7,807 nt of DNA from Deltaproteobacteria bacterium RBG_13_61_14 (lineage in GTDB: Bacteria > RBG-13-61-14). Where the stretch lies: positions 9,899 to 17,705 of the forward strand of contig MGQK01000076.1 in NCBI GenBank assembly GCA_001797815.1, read 5' to 3'. Within the stretch, counting starts at the first letter, position 1; each line of letters starts with the position of its first letter. The notes under the pieces are model-generated. The model was given only the letters and a program-made list of their open reading frames with translations. It made no database searches and was not told the DNA's origin. This document shows, piece by piece, positions 1 through 6,439 of this stretch. The translations under genes were made by a program, and so were the position numbers.

Positions 1-742
1 GGCACTCGGCGCAGGAGAAGTAGTAGCCTTCCATTACATATTGAACGCCGGTCGCGCCGAAGTGGGGCACGGTGAAGAGGTTCTTGAGGGTCTGCCAGGC
101 GGTATGATCGAGGTAAGGCCGGAGGTAGTGGTTCTTGCAGAGCGGCTGGGTGAGCCGGGGCTGGACTTTCGGGTCGGGGTTGAGCGCGCCCACCGGGCAG
201 GCCTCCACGCACTTCAGACACTCGGTGCAGAGCTTGTCCGGAAGCTGGCGCCGCGTGGGCTCGAGCTCCGCGGTGGTGAGCATGCTCGAGAGCCGCAGGC
301 GAGGGCCGTATTCGGGCGTGATCAGGAGGTTGTTGAGGCCCTTGACCCCCAGCCGGGCGGCGAGGGCAGCCTGGCGGTGCGACCATTCGGCCGCGTAGTG
401 GGTCTGGCCCTGGTGGGTGTAGGCGTCGGTGGGCATGCTGGCCGGGGGCATATAGCTCGCAAAGCCTTGTGCTTCCAGGAACCGGCCGATGGCCGCGGCC
501 GCGTGCTCCAGGCGACTATATGCCACCTGGGCGTCCTTGATCGCGCCCTTGGTGCCGCGCGGGCAGTTGAGCGCGCCCCACAAGAGCGCGCCGGCCAGGA
601 CCACCGCAGTCCTGGCGCCCGGCAGCAAGTCCTCGGCCGGCCGGGGCGGATAAGCCAATGCAATGTCCGGCACCCGGGCAAAGCCCACCAGGTCCACCTC
701 GTGACGCCGGGCGATCGCTTCGATCTCTTCCCGCAGTCCCAT
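1..742 (-). CDS. QueG-like (COG1600) double 4Fe-4S cluster protein, 3' end cut by window edge
   Basis: Partial gene: 247 complete codons from ATG at 742 down to the left edge, with no stop. The start has AAGGAAG five bases upstream (748-754). The protein begins MGLREEIEAIARRHEVDLVG. Residues 172-183 read CTECLKCVEACP, a bacterial ferredoxin C-x2-C-x2-C-x3-C-P motif for one 4Fe-4S cluster. C202 and the CAEC at 244-247, on the edge, look like the start of the second cluster. Just before the first cluster, residues 141-161 (ITPEYGPRLRLSSMLTTAEL and the next Glu) match the segment preceding the ferredoxin domain in the COG1600 epoxyqueuosine reductase family. Canonical QueG performs the last step of queuosine synthesis with cobalamin. 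I do not see its VDtaPvlE-type catalytic segment or the GLGWIGK motif; the region instead reads HRQAALAARLGVKGLNNLLI. It is therefore probably a paralogue of unknown substrate rather than QueG. The unseen C-terminus limits the call. Family membership is well supported; exact function is not. Confidence 0.8.
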   Translation of the reverse strand, partial: MGLREEIEAIARRHEVDLVGFARVPDIALAYPPRPAEDLLPGARTAVVLAGALLWGALNCPRGTKGAIKDAQVAYSRLEHAAAAIGRFLEAQGFASYMPPASMPTDAYTHQGQTHYAAEWSHRQAALAARLGVKGLNNLLITPEYGPRLRLSSMLTTAELEPTRRQLPDKLCTECLKCVEACPVGALNPDPKVQPRLTQPLCKNHYLRPYLDHTAWQTLKNLFTVPHFGATGVQYVMEGYYFSCAEC

Positions 743-762
743 CTCTGCTTCCTTTCGCGGTC

Positions 763-791
763 ATCTTCTCAGGCCCCAACCTTCCTGTCAA
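763..791 (-). promoter_or_regulatory. Candidate sigma70-type promoter for the QueG-like gene
   Basis: On the minus strand a perfect -35 box TTGACA (791 to 786) is followed after 17 bases by GAAGAT (768 to 763). That -10 box matches TATAAT at 3 of 6 positions, including the key second A and final T. Transcription would begin near 756, leaving a leader of about 14 bases that just holds the AAGGAAG ribosome binding site before ATG at 742. Spacing and position fit well; the weak -10 box keeps confidence moderate. Confidence 0.45.
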
Positions 792-823
792 CCGCAAACC
801 GCCAATGACTTCTTTCCTCATGG

Positions 824-858
824 ACTCTGTCCACTGTCCACTGTTCACTGTGCACTAT
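824..858 (+). repeat. Direct tandem repeat, 7-bp period, consensus NCACTGT
   Basis: Five consecutive heptamers are visible: ACTCTGT (824-830), CCACTGT (831-837), CCACTGT (838-844), TCACTGT (845-851) and GCACTAT (852-858). The middle three differ only at the first base; the outer two are degenerate. No inverted copy of the unit is present in the gap, so this is a one-armed array, unlike the arrays before the mannosidase and fmt genes. It lies between the two divergent promoters and ends 6 bases before the cysS -35 box. A regulatory role is possible but nothing shows it. Confidence 0.8.
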
Positions 859-864
859 TTAGGG

Positions 865-893
865 TTGACGCTGGGCGCATCGCCGGGTTATAT
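865..893 (+). promoter_or_regulatory. Sigma70-type promoter of cysS, predicted to give a leaderless mRNA
   Basis: The -35 box TTGACG (865-870) matches 5 of 6 consensus bases. After a 17-base spacer comes TTATAT (888-893); the overlapping TATATT (889-894) gives an 18-base spacer. Both are good -10 boxes. The usual 6-7 base distance to the start of transcription places +1 at about 900-901, on the A of the cysS ATG. The bases between -10 and ATG (TGTCCCC) contain no Shine-Dalgarno sequence, which agrees with a leaderless transcript. The start site is inferred from spacing. Confidence 0.65.
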
Positions 894-900
894 TGTCCCC

Positions 901-2370
901 ATGCCGCTGCGGGTTTACAACACCCTTTCCCAGGAAAAAGAAGAATTCCAGCCGCTCGAGCCGGGCCGGGTCCGCATGTACGTGTGCGGGCCTACGGTTT
1001 ACGACGAGAGCCACGTGGGCCACGCCCGCTCGGCCGTGGTCTTTGACGTGATTTACCGCTACCTTCGCTTCCGCGGCTTCGAGGTGACCTACGTCCGCAA
1101 CTATACCGATGTGGATGACAAGATCATCGCCCGGGCCAACCAGGACGGCAAGAGCGCCCGGGAGATCGCGGAGTATTACATCGCCGACTACGACCGGGAC
1201 ATGGAGACGCTGGGAGTGGAGCGGCCCCCGATCACGCCGCGGGTGACCGAGACCATGCCCGACATTGTCCGGGTGGTGGAGACCCTGGTCGAGAAGGGCT
1301 TCGCCTACGCGGCGGACGGCGACGTGTTCTACTCGGTGCGCAAGTTTCCGGGCTACGGAAGACTGAGCAAGCGGAGCCTGGACGAGATGGAGGCGGGCGC
1401 GCGGGTGGAGATCAACGAGGCCAAGCAGGACCCGCTCGACTTCGCGCTGTGGAAGGCGAGCAAGCCGGGCGAGCCGAGCTGGGAGAGCCCCTGGGGTCCG
1501 GGCCGGCCGGGCTGGCACATCGAGTGCTCGGTGATGTCGAGCAAGTTTCTGGGCAAGACCTTCGACATCCACGGCGGGGGCCGGGACCTGATCTTCCCCC
1601 ACCACGAGAACGAGATCGCCCAGAGCGAGGCGGCCTTCGGCCAGACCATGTGCCGCTACTGGCTGCACAACGGCTTCGTCAACATCAACAAGGAGAAGAT
1701 GAGCAAGTCGCTGGGCAACTTCTTCACCATCAAGCAGGTGACCCGGCGGGTCCATCCCGAGGCGCTGCGCCTCTTCTTTTTCAGCGCCCATTACCGCTCG
1801 CCGGTGGATTTCACCGAGCCGGCCATGGCCGACGCGCAGGATAATCTGGATCGGTTTTATCTCACCTTGGCTAAAATTCAGAGTTTGGATACAGGGATAT
1901 TTGCCGGCGAGCCAGGAGTGAGCGCCGAATTGGTCAACCTGAAGCTGGTAATGGAAGATGACTTTATCCAGGCCATGGATGACGATTTCAATACCGCTTT
2001 GGCGATCGCTCATTTTTATGAAGCGCTCCGGATTATTAACAGTCACCTCAATGATCAAGCGTTCCTGAAAAAACCAGGCGGGGCGGGTCAACTCAAAATA
2101 GTGGCAGGCGAGCTGGTGCGGCTGGGCCGGGTGCTGGGGCTGTTCCAGCAGGACCCGGCGGCCTATTGCCAGGAGCGGCAGGACAGGTGCCTGGTGGAGC
2201 TGGGGATCTCGACGGCCGAGATCGAGCAGAAGATCGCGGAGCGGGCGAGTGCGCGCAAGCGCCGGGACTTTGCGACGGCCGACGGGATCCGGAAGGAGCT
2301 TTGGGACCGGGGGATTGCGCTGGAGGACGGGCCGGAGGGCACCACCTGGCGGGTGCAGAAATTATCTTGA
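901..2370 (+). CDS. cysS: Cysteinyl-tRNA synthetase
   Basis: Class I aminoacyl-tRNA synthetase joining cysteine to tRNA-Cys with ATP, in the cytoplasm. The 489-residue product is of usual length. The start MPLRVYNTLSQEKEEFQPLE matches the family N-terminus; the frame is open further upstream, but that extension covers the promoter and is not family-like. Catalytic motifs are intact: the HIGH-type box HVGH at 38-41 inside PTVYDESHVGHAR, and KMSKS at 266-270. The four zinc ligands that recognise the cysteine thiol are C29, C209 (GWHIECS), H234 (FPHHENE) and E238, almost the E. coli numbering. The C-terminal DALR/anticodon region is present and ends in the typical ARKRRDFATADGIRKEL...GTTWR pattern. 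Codons for roughly residues 315-400 (1840-2100) are much more AT-rich than the rest. The gene faces away from the QueG-like gene. It appears to be monocistronic or weakly linked to the mannosidase, since a large inverted repeat with a T tract follows its stop. Confidence 0.98.
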   Translation: MPLRVYNTLSQEKEEFQPLEPGRVRMYVCGPTVYDESHVGHARSAVVFDVIYRYLRFRGFEVTYVRNYTDVDDKIIARANQDGKSAREIAEYYIADYDRDMETLGVERPPITPRVTETMPDIVRVVETLVEKGFAYAADGDVFYSVRKFPGYGRLSKRSLDEMEAGARVEINEAKQDPLDFALWKASKPGEPSWESPWGPGRPGWHIECSVMSSKFLGKTFDIHGGGRDLIFPHHENEIAQSEAAFGQTMCRYWLHNGFVNINKEKMSKSLGNFFTIKQVTRRVHPEALRLFFFSAHYRSPVDFTEPAMADAQDNLDRFYLTLAKIQSLDTGIFAGEPGVSAELVNLKLVMEDDFIQAMDDDFNTALAIAHFYEALRIINSHLNDQAFLKKPGGAGQLKIVAGELVRLGRVLGLFQQDPAAYCQERQDRCLVELGISTAEIEQKIAERASARKRRDFATADGIRKELWDRGIALEDGPEGTTWRVQKLS

Positions 2371-2382
2371 AGAAAGGGTTTA

Positions 2383-2500
2383 TCCACGAAAAAACACGAA
2401 GGGACACGAAGGGAAATCCCTCAAGAAGAAAAAACTCATTTTTTTGGCCCTTCGAGCTTTGGTGTTTTCATTTTTCGTGTCTCTTCGTGTCCTTCGTGGA
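2383..2500. repeat. Long inverted repeat built from CACGAA units (10-bp period)
   Basis: The left arm (about 2383-2413) begins TCCACGAA and carries three CACGAA units separated by AAAA and GGGA. The right arm (about 2471-2500), read in reverse complement, begins TCCACGAA and carries CACGAA units separated by GGA and GAGA. The arms pair over about 30 bases with one single-base indel and a few mismatches, around a loop of about 57 bases. A T tract follows closely (2505-2512, then 2514-2518). In either orientation the transcript could form a long stem, and together with the T tract it could act as a terminator for cysS. The long loop makes it atypical of an intrinsic terminator. A spurious peptide reading of this element (KNTKGHEG... 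FVSLRVLRG) resembles many mispredicted short ORFs in environmental genomes; that comparison is from memory. Confidence 0.85.
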
Positions 2501-2503
2501 CAG

Positions 2504-2518
2504 ATTTTTTTTATTTTT
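2504..2518 (+). terminator. Possible terminator T tract after the inverted repeat
   Basis: Eight Ts (2505-2512) and five more after one A (2514-2518) lie a few bases after the right arm of the CACGAA inverted repeat, 135 bases downstream of the cysS stop. A stem plus U-run is the layout of a Rho-independent terminator. The stem is unusually long, is AT-rich at its inner end and has a big loop, so efficient termination is uncertain. It would separate cysS from the mannosidase gene. Confidence 0.35.
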
Positions 2519-2566
2519 CCATTCGCGTTCATCTGCGGTTCAAATTGCTTGAGGGCTTTGGAGCAG

Positions 2567-2573
2567 AAGGAGG
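2567..2573 (+). promoter_or_regulatory. Strong Shine-Dalgarno site setting the mannosidase start
   Basis: AAGGAGG, followed by four more Gs, lies 7 bases before ATG at 2581. It fixes that ATG as the start rather than the in-frame TTG at 2545, and it also places the signal sequence at the N-terminus. It is the only near-perfect anti-16S match among the three plus-strand genes. Confidence 0.85.
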
Positions 2574-2580
2574 GGGGACC

Positions 2581-5301
2581 ATGAAGAAGTATTTGGTGGC
2601 AGTGACGGCGCTGGTGGCCTGGGCCTTGATGGGAGCGGTGTTCGCTCCACCCAAGGACGATCCCAACTACCAGATGGGCAAATCCAAGCAGGGCCTTTAT
2701 CTCCGGATCTACCAAAACAATTTGAAGAAAAACGGCTTCCAGCCGGAGGATCTCAACGTCTATTCCATCGGCCAATCGCACATTGACGCGGCTTGGCGCT
2801 GGCGCTTGATCCAGACCCACAAGAAGTGCCTGCGCACCTTTGGCAAGGCCATCTCCCACATCGAGAAGTATCCGTTCTTCACCTACTCCCAGTCGGCGCC
2901 GCAGTATTACGAATGGGTCCAGCAGGAGGACCCGGCGCTGTTCGCCCAGATCCAGGAGGCGGTTAAGGCCGGCCGCTGGGAGGTCGTGGGCGGCCAATGG
3001 ATCGAGCCGGACGGGAACATGCCGGACGGCGAAAGCTATATTCGCCAGCGTCTTTATGGCCAGCGCTTCTTCCTTACGAATTTCGGCCAGATCAGCGACT
3101 TCGAGTGGGTGCTCGACTCGTTCGGCTACAACTGGAACCTGCCCCAGATCATGAAGAAGAGCGGGGCCAAATACATGTGGACTTCCAAGCTCACCTGGAA
3201 CGACACCACCGTGTTCCCCTTCCACCTGTTTTACTGGGAAGGGGTGGACGGCTCGCAGCTCCTGACCCACATCTGTCCGATCAGCCCTTTCCCCGCGTTC
3301 TTCCCTTACAACGAGCTGAGCGACTTCAAGCAGACCCGCTATCTGCTCAAGCCGGGGCTCAAACTGGTCGCGAACTATGCCACGGACCCGGCGGTGATCC
3401 AGGACGCGCGCTCGACCGACTGGATGAACGTGGTGGCCATTGTCTATGGGTTGGGCGACGGCGGAGTGGGCCCGATCGAGAAGGAAATCCTGATTCAGAA
3501 GGCGATGGCGGACAAGGGCTGGACCAAGTTCGGCACCGCCCACCAGCTCTTTGCCGAGCTGGAAAAATACCAGGACCGGATCCCGGTCTGGAAAGACGAG
3601 ATGTATCTCGAGCTCCACCGGGGCGTGCTCACCACCCATGCCTGGCTCAAGCGCGCCAACCGCGAGTCGGAGTCGCTGCTGCGGACCGCGGAGGTGATCC
3701 GGACCCTGACCGGCAAGCTGGGGCTGTCGTATCCGGCCCCGGAATTGCTCAGCACCTGGAAGACCGTGCTTCTCTACCAGTTCCACGACATCCTGCCCGG
3801 GAGCAGTATCCCGGAAGTTTACGAGGACATCCGGCCCTCCTATGCCACCATTAAGAACGGCGTCAAGGGCTTGATTGACGACGGGTTGAAGAGCCTGGCG
3901 GCGGCGGTTGACACCCGGCCGCAACCCTCGGAGCCGGGCCTGCAGCCCCTGGTGGTGATGAACGTCTTGAGCTGGCCGCGGGGGGGCTTGGTGGAAGTGG
4001 CGCTCAACTCCGGCGAAGAGTTCAAAGTCCAGGACGACCAGGGCCGGGAAATTCCGGCCGAAATCCAGTCCCCGAAAGAAGGCAAGCGCCTGGTCTTTCG
4101 GGCCGACGCCATCCCCGCCCTCGGCTACCGGGTGTTCTACCTGAAGCCCGGAGCGCCCGCTGGCCAAGGCCCGGCGGTGGCGGACTCGGGCGACGCGGTG
4201 ACCCTGGAGAACGAGCTGGTCAAGGTGAAGGTGGACAAGCAGAGCGGGTTCCTGACCTCGGTCCTGGACAAGCAAAGCGGCCGGGAGCTTCTGGCCGGCT
4301 ATGGCAACCAGCTCTTCGCCTTTAACGACCGGCCCAAGATGTATTCGGCCTGGGACATCAGCCCCGAATACCTGAAGCGGCCTTATAAAGTGGACATGGC
4401 CAAGTCGGTGCAGATCGGGCCCCAGACCCCGCTCTCCTCCGAGGTCACGGTCTCCCGCAAGTTCCGCCACTCCCAGATCCGGCAAATCATCCGCCTGGTC
4501 AAAGGCGATCCCCGGGTGTATTTGGATTGGGACATCAACTTCGACGAAGTGGACACCCTCCTGAAAACGGGGTTTGACACCACCCTCCAGGGCAACAAAG
4601 TGGCCGCGGAGATCGCTTACGCGGTGATTGAGTATCCCACTCATCCCGAAACGCCGGCCCAGAAAGCCCAGTTCGAGGTGCCCTGCCAGAAGTGGATAGA
4701 CCTCTCCGACGGGACGCAGGGGCTCGCACTCCTCAACAACGGCAAATACGGCTTCTCCCTCAACCCGACCGGCACCGGCTACCGGCTCAGCCTGATCAAG
4801 GGCGCCCATTACCCCCGCGCCAACCCCGGCGCCGAAAACGTGAGCCATCACCTGTGGAGCCCGATCCCCCGCTTCCAATACACCGACGCGGGCGAGAACT
4901 ACTTCACCATCGCGCTCCTCCCCCATCCCGGCGACTGGCGCCAGGCCAAAATCTGGCGCGCCGGCTACGAGTTCAATACCCCGCTCCTGGCCGCGCGCAC
5001 CGACCAGCATGCCGGCGCGTGGCCGGCCTCGGCTTCATTCCTCACCCTGGAAGGCGACGACGTGGTGATCGGCGCGATCAAGAAGGCCGAGGACGACGAC
5101 GACCTGGTCATCCGGCTGGTGGAGGCCGCGGGCAAAGATTCCCGGGCGGTCCTGAAATTCCGGGAGAACTGGAAAGTGACCGCCGCGGCCGAGACCGATC
5201 TCTTGGAGTTCAACCCCCAGGCCGTGCCCTTCTCGGGCAACAGCATCGCCCTCGACCTGACGCGATTCGAGATCAAGACCCTGAAGGTCTCGCTGAAATA
5301 G
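2581..5301 (+). CDS. Secreted GH38 family alpha-mannosidase
   Basis: A 906-residue retaining alpha-mannosidase of family GH38, expected to remove alpha-linked mannose outside the cytoplasmic membrane. Residues 1-22 (MKK, then a hydrophobic stretch to AVFA) form a signal sequence. Cleavage after A22 would leave Pro at +1, so A19 or an uncleaved anchor is possible. The catalytic domain starts near residue 60. Zinc ligands H67 and D69 lie in QSHIDAAW, the nucleophile is D179 in WVLDSFGY, and the fourth ligand is H402 in YQFHDILPGSSI. Other family blocks are GGQWIEPDGN (137-146), GESYIRQRLYGQRFF (150-164) and GLGDGGVGP (290-298), then the helical middle domain with ELHRGVLTTHAWLKRANRE (344-362). 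The C-terminal beta-sandwich domain includes ENELVKVKVDKQSGFLTSVL and the NQLFAFNDRP...AWD block. Nothing is truncated. No sugar transporter or other hydrolase lies nearby, so the natural substrate cannot be inferred. Fine specificity (alpha-1,2/1,3/1,6 linkage) is unknown. Confidence 0.93.
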   Translation: MKKYLVAVTALVAWALMGAVFAPPKDDPNYQMGKSKQGLYLRIYQNNLKKNGFQPEDLNVYSIGQSHIDAAWRWRLIQTHKKCLRTFGKAISHIEKYPFFTYSQSAPQYYEWVQQEDPALFAQIQEAVKAGRWEVVGGQWIEPDGNMPDGESYIRQRLYGQRFFLTNFGQISDFEWVLDSFGYNWNLPQIMKKSGAKYMWTSKLTWNDTTVFPFHLFYWEGVDGSQLLTHICPISPFPAFFPYNELSDFKQTRYLLKPGLKLVANYATDPAVIQDARSTDWMNVVAIVYGLGDGGVGPIEKEILIQKAMADKGWTKFGTAHQLFAELEKYQDRIPVWKDEMYLELHRGVLTTHAWLKRANRESESLLRTAEVIRTLTGKLGLSYPAPELLSTWKTVLLYQFHDILPGSSIPEVYEDIRPSYATIKNGVKGLIDDGLKSLAAAVDTRPQPSEPGLQPLVVMNVLSWPRGGLVEVALNSGEEFKVQDDQGREIPAEIQSPKEGKRLVFRADAIPALGYRVFYLKPGAPAGQGPAVADSGDAVTLENELVKVKVDKQSGFLTSVLDKQSGRELLAGYGNQLFAFNDRPKMYSAWDISPEYLKRPYKVDMAKSVQIGPQTPLSSEVTVSRKFRHSQIRQIIRLVKGDPRVYLDWDINFDEVDTLLKTGFDTTLQGNKVAAEIAYAVIEYPTHPETPAQKAQFEVPCQKWIDLSDGTQGLALLNNGKYGFSLNPTGTGYRLSLIKGAHYPRANPGAENVSHHLWSPIPRFQYTDAGENYFTIALLPHPGDWRQAKIWRAGYEFNTPLLAARTDQHAGAWPASASFLTLEGDDVVIGAIKKAEDDDDLVIRLVEAAGKDSRAVLKFRENWKVTAAAETDLLEFNPQAVPFSGNSIALDLTRFEIKTLKVSLK

Positions 5302-5307
5302 GAGAAG

Positions 5308-5391
5308 GGAGGCTTTAGGCGTTAGGTGTTAGGCATTAGGCCCAGGAACAATCTTCGAGCTAAGGCCTAAAGTCTAAAGCCTAACGCCTCC
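5308..5391. repeat. Long inverted repeat built from TTAGGC heptamers
   Basis: The left arm reads GGAGGC (5308-5313), then heptamers TTTAGGC, GTTAGGT, GTTAGGC and ATTAGGC (5314-5341). The right arm (5361-5391), read in reverse complement, is GGAGGC, GTTAGGC, TTTAGAC, TTTAGGC and then CTTA. The two arms pair over 31 positions with four mismatches and two G-U wobbles, around a loop of about 20 bases (5341-5360). The element fills nearly the whole gap between the mannosidase stop and fmt. Its outer end stops 4 bases before the fmt ATG. No T tract follows, so it is not a standard intrinsic terminator. If transcribed, the stem would end right beside the fmt start codon. Confidence 0.9.
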
Positions 5392-5395
5392 GCAA

Positions 5396-6322
5396 ATGCG
5401 TCTTGTCTTCATGGGCACGCCCGAGTTCTCGGTCCCGGGCCTGGAAATGCTGATCCATTCCGACCACCGCGTCCTCGCCGTGGTCACCCAACCCGACCGG
5501 CCCAAGGGACGGGGCTTGAAGCTCGAACCCTCGCCGGTCAAACAGGTCGCGCTCGAACACAACCTCGAAGCACTCCAGCCCGAAAAAATAGTCGCCCCGG
5601 AATTCCTGGCCCGGCTCCGCGGCCTCGCGCCCGACCTGATCGTGGTCATCGCCTTCGGCCAGATCCTGAAAAAAGATATCCTGACCCTTCCCCCCCTCGG
5701 CTGCCTTAACGTCCACGCCTCGCTCCTCCCCAGGTTCCGCGGCGCCGCGCCCATCGCCTGGGCCATCCTCAACGGCGAGAGCGAGACCGGCGTCACCGCC
5801 ATGCAGATGGAAGAAGGCCTGGACACCGGGCCGATCATCATGCAAAAGAGCATAGCCATCGCCCCGGACGAGACCGCCGGCACCCTCCACGATCAGCTGG
5901 CCCGGCTGGGAGCGGAAGTTCTCCAGGAGACTTTATCCGCCCTGGAGCAAGGCCGGTTGGAGCCCCGGGCGCAGGATCACGCAAAAGCCAGCCTGGCGCC
6001 CCTGCTCAAGAAAGAGGACGGTCAAATCGTCTGGGGCAAGTCCGCCGCTGAGCTCGAACGCCGGGTGCGGGCCTTCGACCCCTGGCCGGGATCATTCTTC
6101 GTTTGGCAAGACCAGATGATCAAGGTGTGGAAAGCCACGGTTGTTTCCGGCAAGGGTAAGCCCGGCCAGGTTCTCTCCGCGGACCAAGACGGCCTCCTCA
6201 TCGCCTGCGGCGAGGCCGCGCTCCAAATTATCGAGCTCCAACCCCCGGGCAAGCGGCGGATGAGCGCCGCCGAGTTCCTGCGGGGGCACAGGATTCTCAA
6301 AGAATTCCTTTTATCATCGTGA
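5396..6322 (+). CDS. fmt: Methionyl-tRNA formyltransferase
   Basis: Transfers a formyl group from 10-formyltetrahydrofolate to the amino group of Met on initiator tRNA, preparing it for translation initiation. At 308 residues it is of normal length. The N-terminal Rossmann-type domain opens MRLVFMGTPEFSVPGL and includes TQPDRPKGRG (31-40). The active site is complete: N105 and H107 in LNVHASLLP, the folate-binding SLLPRFRGAAPI (109-120), and D143 in GLDTGP. The C-terminal tRNA-binding domain contains the conserved ELERRVRAFDPWPGSF and IKVWKA segments. The start at 5396 matches the family N-terminus, but no Shine-Dalgarno sequence precedes it. The bases before it belong to the TTAGGC inverted repeat, so initiation may rely on coupling, on a structured leader or on an SD-independent mode. 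The usual partners def and rsmB are not in the window; the next gene is convergent. Confidence 0.98.
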   Translation: MRLVFMGTPEFSVPGLEMLIHSDHRVLAVVTQPDRPKGRGLKLEPSPVKQVALEHNLEALQPEKIVAPEFLARLRGLAPDLIVVIAFGQILKKDILTLPPLGCLNVHASLLPRFRGAAPIAWAILNGESETGVTAMQMEEGLDTGPIIMQKSIAIAPDETAGTLHDQLARLGAEVLQETLSALEQGRLEPRAQDHAKASLAPLLKKEDGQIVWGKSAAELERRVRAFDPWPGSFFVWQDQMIKVWKATVVSGKGKPGQVLSADQDGLLIACGEAALQIIELQPPGKRRMSAAEFLRGHRILKEFLLSS

Positions 6323-6439
6323 TTAACCGTTTCGAGAGGCAAAGTCGCAGGTTGACATCGTGCGCTTGTTGCCGGGATGCGTCTCGCAATCCGTCGCCGT
6401 AACCGCTCTTCGGTCGTGGAATTACTGATTCATGCATAA

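Noticed and set aside
41-808. Plus-strand open frame opposite the QueG-like gene
   Set aside because: The minus strand encodes a clear ferredoxin motif with a well-placed ribosome binding site and promoter; the plus-strand peptide has no recognisable motif.
658-900. N-terminal extension of cysS by 81 codons
   Set aside because: It overlaps the divergent gene, the repeat and both promoters, and the peptide has no similarity to CysRS N-termini, which begin at the ATG at 901.
859-2091. Minus-strand open frame of about 410 codons opposite cysS
   Set aside because: Same cause: antisense of cysS with its C/G-ending codons. The peptide is rich in His, Val, Arg and Leu with no domain signal.
2249-2584. 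Small ORFs spanning the CACGAA inverted repeat
   Set aside because: Their sequence is simply the translated repeat; no ribosome binding site and no independent coding evidence.
2380-5010. Very long minus-strand open frame opposite the mannosidase gene
   Set aside because: It is the antisense shadow of a gene with high-GC third positions; the predicted peptide is low-complexity and matches no family I recognise, while the plus strand holds intact GH38 motifs.
5314-5341. TTAGGC array as a telomere-like or CRISPR-like repeat
   Set aside because: The units are 7 bases, degenerate and immediately adjacent with no spacers; flanking genes are plainly bacterial, and the array is part of a facing-arm structure.
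6352-6357. TTGACA as a promoter in the gap after fmt
   Set aside because: No acceptable -10 box lies 16-18 bases downstream, and no plus-strand gene follows.
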